From Psococerastis gibbosa (Eukaryota; Arthropoda; Insecta; Psocodea; Psocidae): 64,000 bases of DNA. Position 1 is the first letter of the stretch, and the number at the start of each line of letters is the position of its first letter. Where the stretch lies: the NCBI GenBank assembly GCA_963971405.1, contig OZ020484.1, positions 3,224,001 through 3,288,000 on the forward strand. Reading direction: 5' to 3'. Below are positions 62,264 through 64,000 of the stretch, piece after piece. The notes under the pieces were generated by a model. The model was not told the DNA's origin. It saw only the letters and a list, made by a program, of their open reading frames with translations, and searched no databases. The translations under genes were made by a program, and so were the position numbers.

Positions 62264-62842
62264 TTTTTTATGGAGGAAATGGTGATGGCCAACCCGGCAA
62301 CGACCAGCTGGTTTTGAGTACCAGTGCCATCTCCCGAAAAATCAGAATATAATGGAATGGAAGGGAAGGAGAAAGAGTCTGCCCGACGGCATTATATTAC
62401 GCCCTCGTCTGGATAGGAGAGCTTAACTGGTGGGAACAGAATAGGGAGATGAAAAGACAAAATGGCCTCTGAGGCAAAAAGCCTCCTCGTATGTCAGAAT
62501 GAGTGAATGTGTTATACCGTTACTGTTACTTAACGTGTGTAGTGTGATAAGTGTTAGTTTATTACGAGATAGTTAGGAAGAGAGATAGAAGTTAGTTAAG
62601 ATCTATCTGACAGTATGTAAGTGGGCGGGAGAAAAGACGAGTAACATTTATTATGCAGCAGAGTTGCTGGAACCTGAAACATAAAACACAATACGTGAAA
62701 CCGGGTACGAGTATAGGCAAGACCGTAGCCAAGGGGGGGTTCAACCACCCCCCCCCCCCCCCCCGAAATGAAATGATACTAGATATAATCGGATTATGAG
62801 AGAAAAAAAAACACTATGTAATGTCCAATGAACAATCGAAAA
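62264..62842. other. no gene; poly-G/poly-C repeat at 62720-62770
   Basis: Unique-looking sequence without domain. It ends in a repeat starting 'gaccgtagccaagggggg' with a poly-C run, as near 8730 and 17190. Confidence 0.4.
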
Positions 62843-62844
62843 AA

Positions 62845-63671
62845 ATATAATATTAATAATAATAACAATTCTTTATTTCCAACAAATACAATAATTAGAC
62901 AAAAATACAATTAGGGCTCCCACGCCTTCATAGAGGCTGCGGGATACACCTTACAGAGTACAGTTTAAACATTATTAGTTTTATTACAATCATGATATAA
63001 TACTAGAATTAGTTACATTGCCATTAGTGTTTGTTTTATATATATATATATACATCAATGTAACCTTTTATGCTCGTATTTGGCCTTGCGAACTTATTGT
63101 AACTACTAATGAATTCGCTATAGTAGTAATATGATTTGTACAAGAATGATGCTGTTGTATGAGCCTTTGTAAATTTGGGTAATATGAGACATCCGTTGAT
63201 ATTCATTCTCGTTGGAATATTCCTTGTCTGTGGTAGGAAGGCTGGTAAGGTATGGTATATAAATAACTGTAGTATAACTTTCCTGTAAAGTAAAGCTACT
63301 GGAAGTATATTTAGAGACTTATAAAGCGGTTGCGTATGTTGCAGTCTGTGGCTTTTCGATATAGATCTAACTGCAAATTTTTGACTTATATATAAAGGTC
63401 TGAGCCAGACTTGTGGTGCAGACCCCCACAGAGTCATACGATACTGTAACCGGGGCTGATAAATGGCTTTATATATATTCACCATGGCATGGGAGGGCAT
63501 AAACTTCTTTAATATATAAAAGATTCCATTTATGGCTCTCAGCCTTTTGTGTAGCACATTCAAATGAACATTCGAAGATAAATGCGTATCAAAGTACAAC
63601 CCCAGATATTTGACACTTGTAACAGGAAGAATGTTCCTACAATAGTTACACACAATCCTGGCTACGGCCAT
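62845..63671 (-). pseudogene. CR1/Jockey-type LINE 3' end (RT thumb, 3' UTR, tail)
   Basis: The minus-strand frame (63671-63036) shows 'SVKYLGLYFDTHLSSNVHLN', 'IYKAIYQPRLQYRMTLWGSA' and 'SKSHRLQHTQPLYKSLNILP', the part of ORF2 that follows the YADD palm in CR1/Jockey-like LINEs. It runs to a (ta)n stretch and stop, then a ~170-bp 3' UTR with 'cctctatgaaggcgtgggag', and ends in ggaaataaagaattgttatt plus attatta. That ending is a polyadenylation-like signal followed by a short (tta)n tail, as usual for the group. The 5' part is missing, the normal result of incomplete reverse transcription. Confidence 0.75.
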
Positions 63672-63764
63672 GAGTATAAGCTACATTAAGTGCATATGTA
63701 CAACTATGGAAGCCAAGATGTAGCGCAGCTGCTCGTGCGCCTGTAACAAACGATGCAAGGAAAA

Positions 63765-64000
63765 AGAACCGGTCCTAGTTTACTCGATCATGCTTTCCAA
63801 TTTATCAATAAGTGAAACAGAGAAAATTACTAATTTCATAGCAAATAATTTACCTATGGTTAAATTTCGAATATCTCGGGGGGGGGGGGCCATCTGACGT
63901 CACTGGAGGCGAGGTAACCTCAATATATTTAAAAATCCTTAAAACTCCATTCTAGCGTACTCTGCTACCATTTGGGGAAAGGGGTGGGGGGAGTCCGCCG
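63765..64000 (-). mobile_element. helentron-like element, runs off the window
   Basis: Starts at agaaccggtcctagtttact, has a poly-G run, TGACGTCA (63895-63902) and the extra 'aaactccattctagcgtact' segment of the long variant. The rest lies beyond the window. Confidence 0.6.

Overview
The window is nuclear DNA from an animal, most likely an arthropod. Coding sequence occurs as short exons with GT/AG borders. The recognisable host genes are an SLC22 organic cation transporter, an ionotropic-receptor-type channel, an Smr-domain protein and a 5S rRNA gene. Almost everything else is repeats: LINEs of several clades, a tRNA-derived SINE, a Ty3/gypsy fragment, hAT and TA-target elements, foldback elements, and a very abundant ~0.8-1.2 kb family with DINE-1/helentron-like ends. 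The species cannot be told from the sequence. The octamer TAGGCCTA is clearly over-represented.

Layout. 1-18 kb: hAT-like, G-rich and LINE debris surround three exons (4336-4509, 14127-14407, 18080-18152) whose phases join into the C-terminal Smr nuclease-like domain of a plus-strand gene. 18.9-28.3 kb: a plus-strand SLC22 region holds five tandem copies of one exon (sugar-transporter signature and transmembrane helix 11), then what looks like the first coding exon of another SLC22 gene (23009-23051), then the terminal exon (28099-28320). The intact array exons and the terminal exon have compatible phases. 28.6-32 kb: minisatellites, a TA-flanked MITE and the integrase end of a gypsy element. 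32.57 kb: a minus-strand 5S rRNA gene with a TATA-like box and a T6 terminator. 33.3-36.3 kb: a minus-strand LINE with a PHD-finger ORF1 and a frameshifted, 3'-truncated ORF2. 36.46-37.8 kb: a truncated ZMYM1-like hAT gene. 41.8-44.7 kb: an ionotropic receptor gene whose last three exons are clear. 47.7 kb: one well-preserved SLC22 exon on the minus strand. 48-56 kb: nested repeats with foldback insertions. 56.9-60.7 kb: an almost intact LINE (endonuclease, reverse transcriptase, RNase H) that is internally inverted and flanked by a perfect 15-bp target duplication, the signature of twin priming. 60.9-64 kb: more helentron-like copies and a LINE 3' end.

The best candidates for something new are the duplicated SLC22 exon array, the helentron-like family that carries a CRE/E-box next to a poly-G tract, the foldback elements (one built of ~320-bp tandem units), and the twin-primed LINE. 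I found no prokaryotic system, CRISPR array or phage. All calls come from reading the sequence and from general family knowledge; no database search was run.
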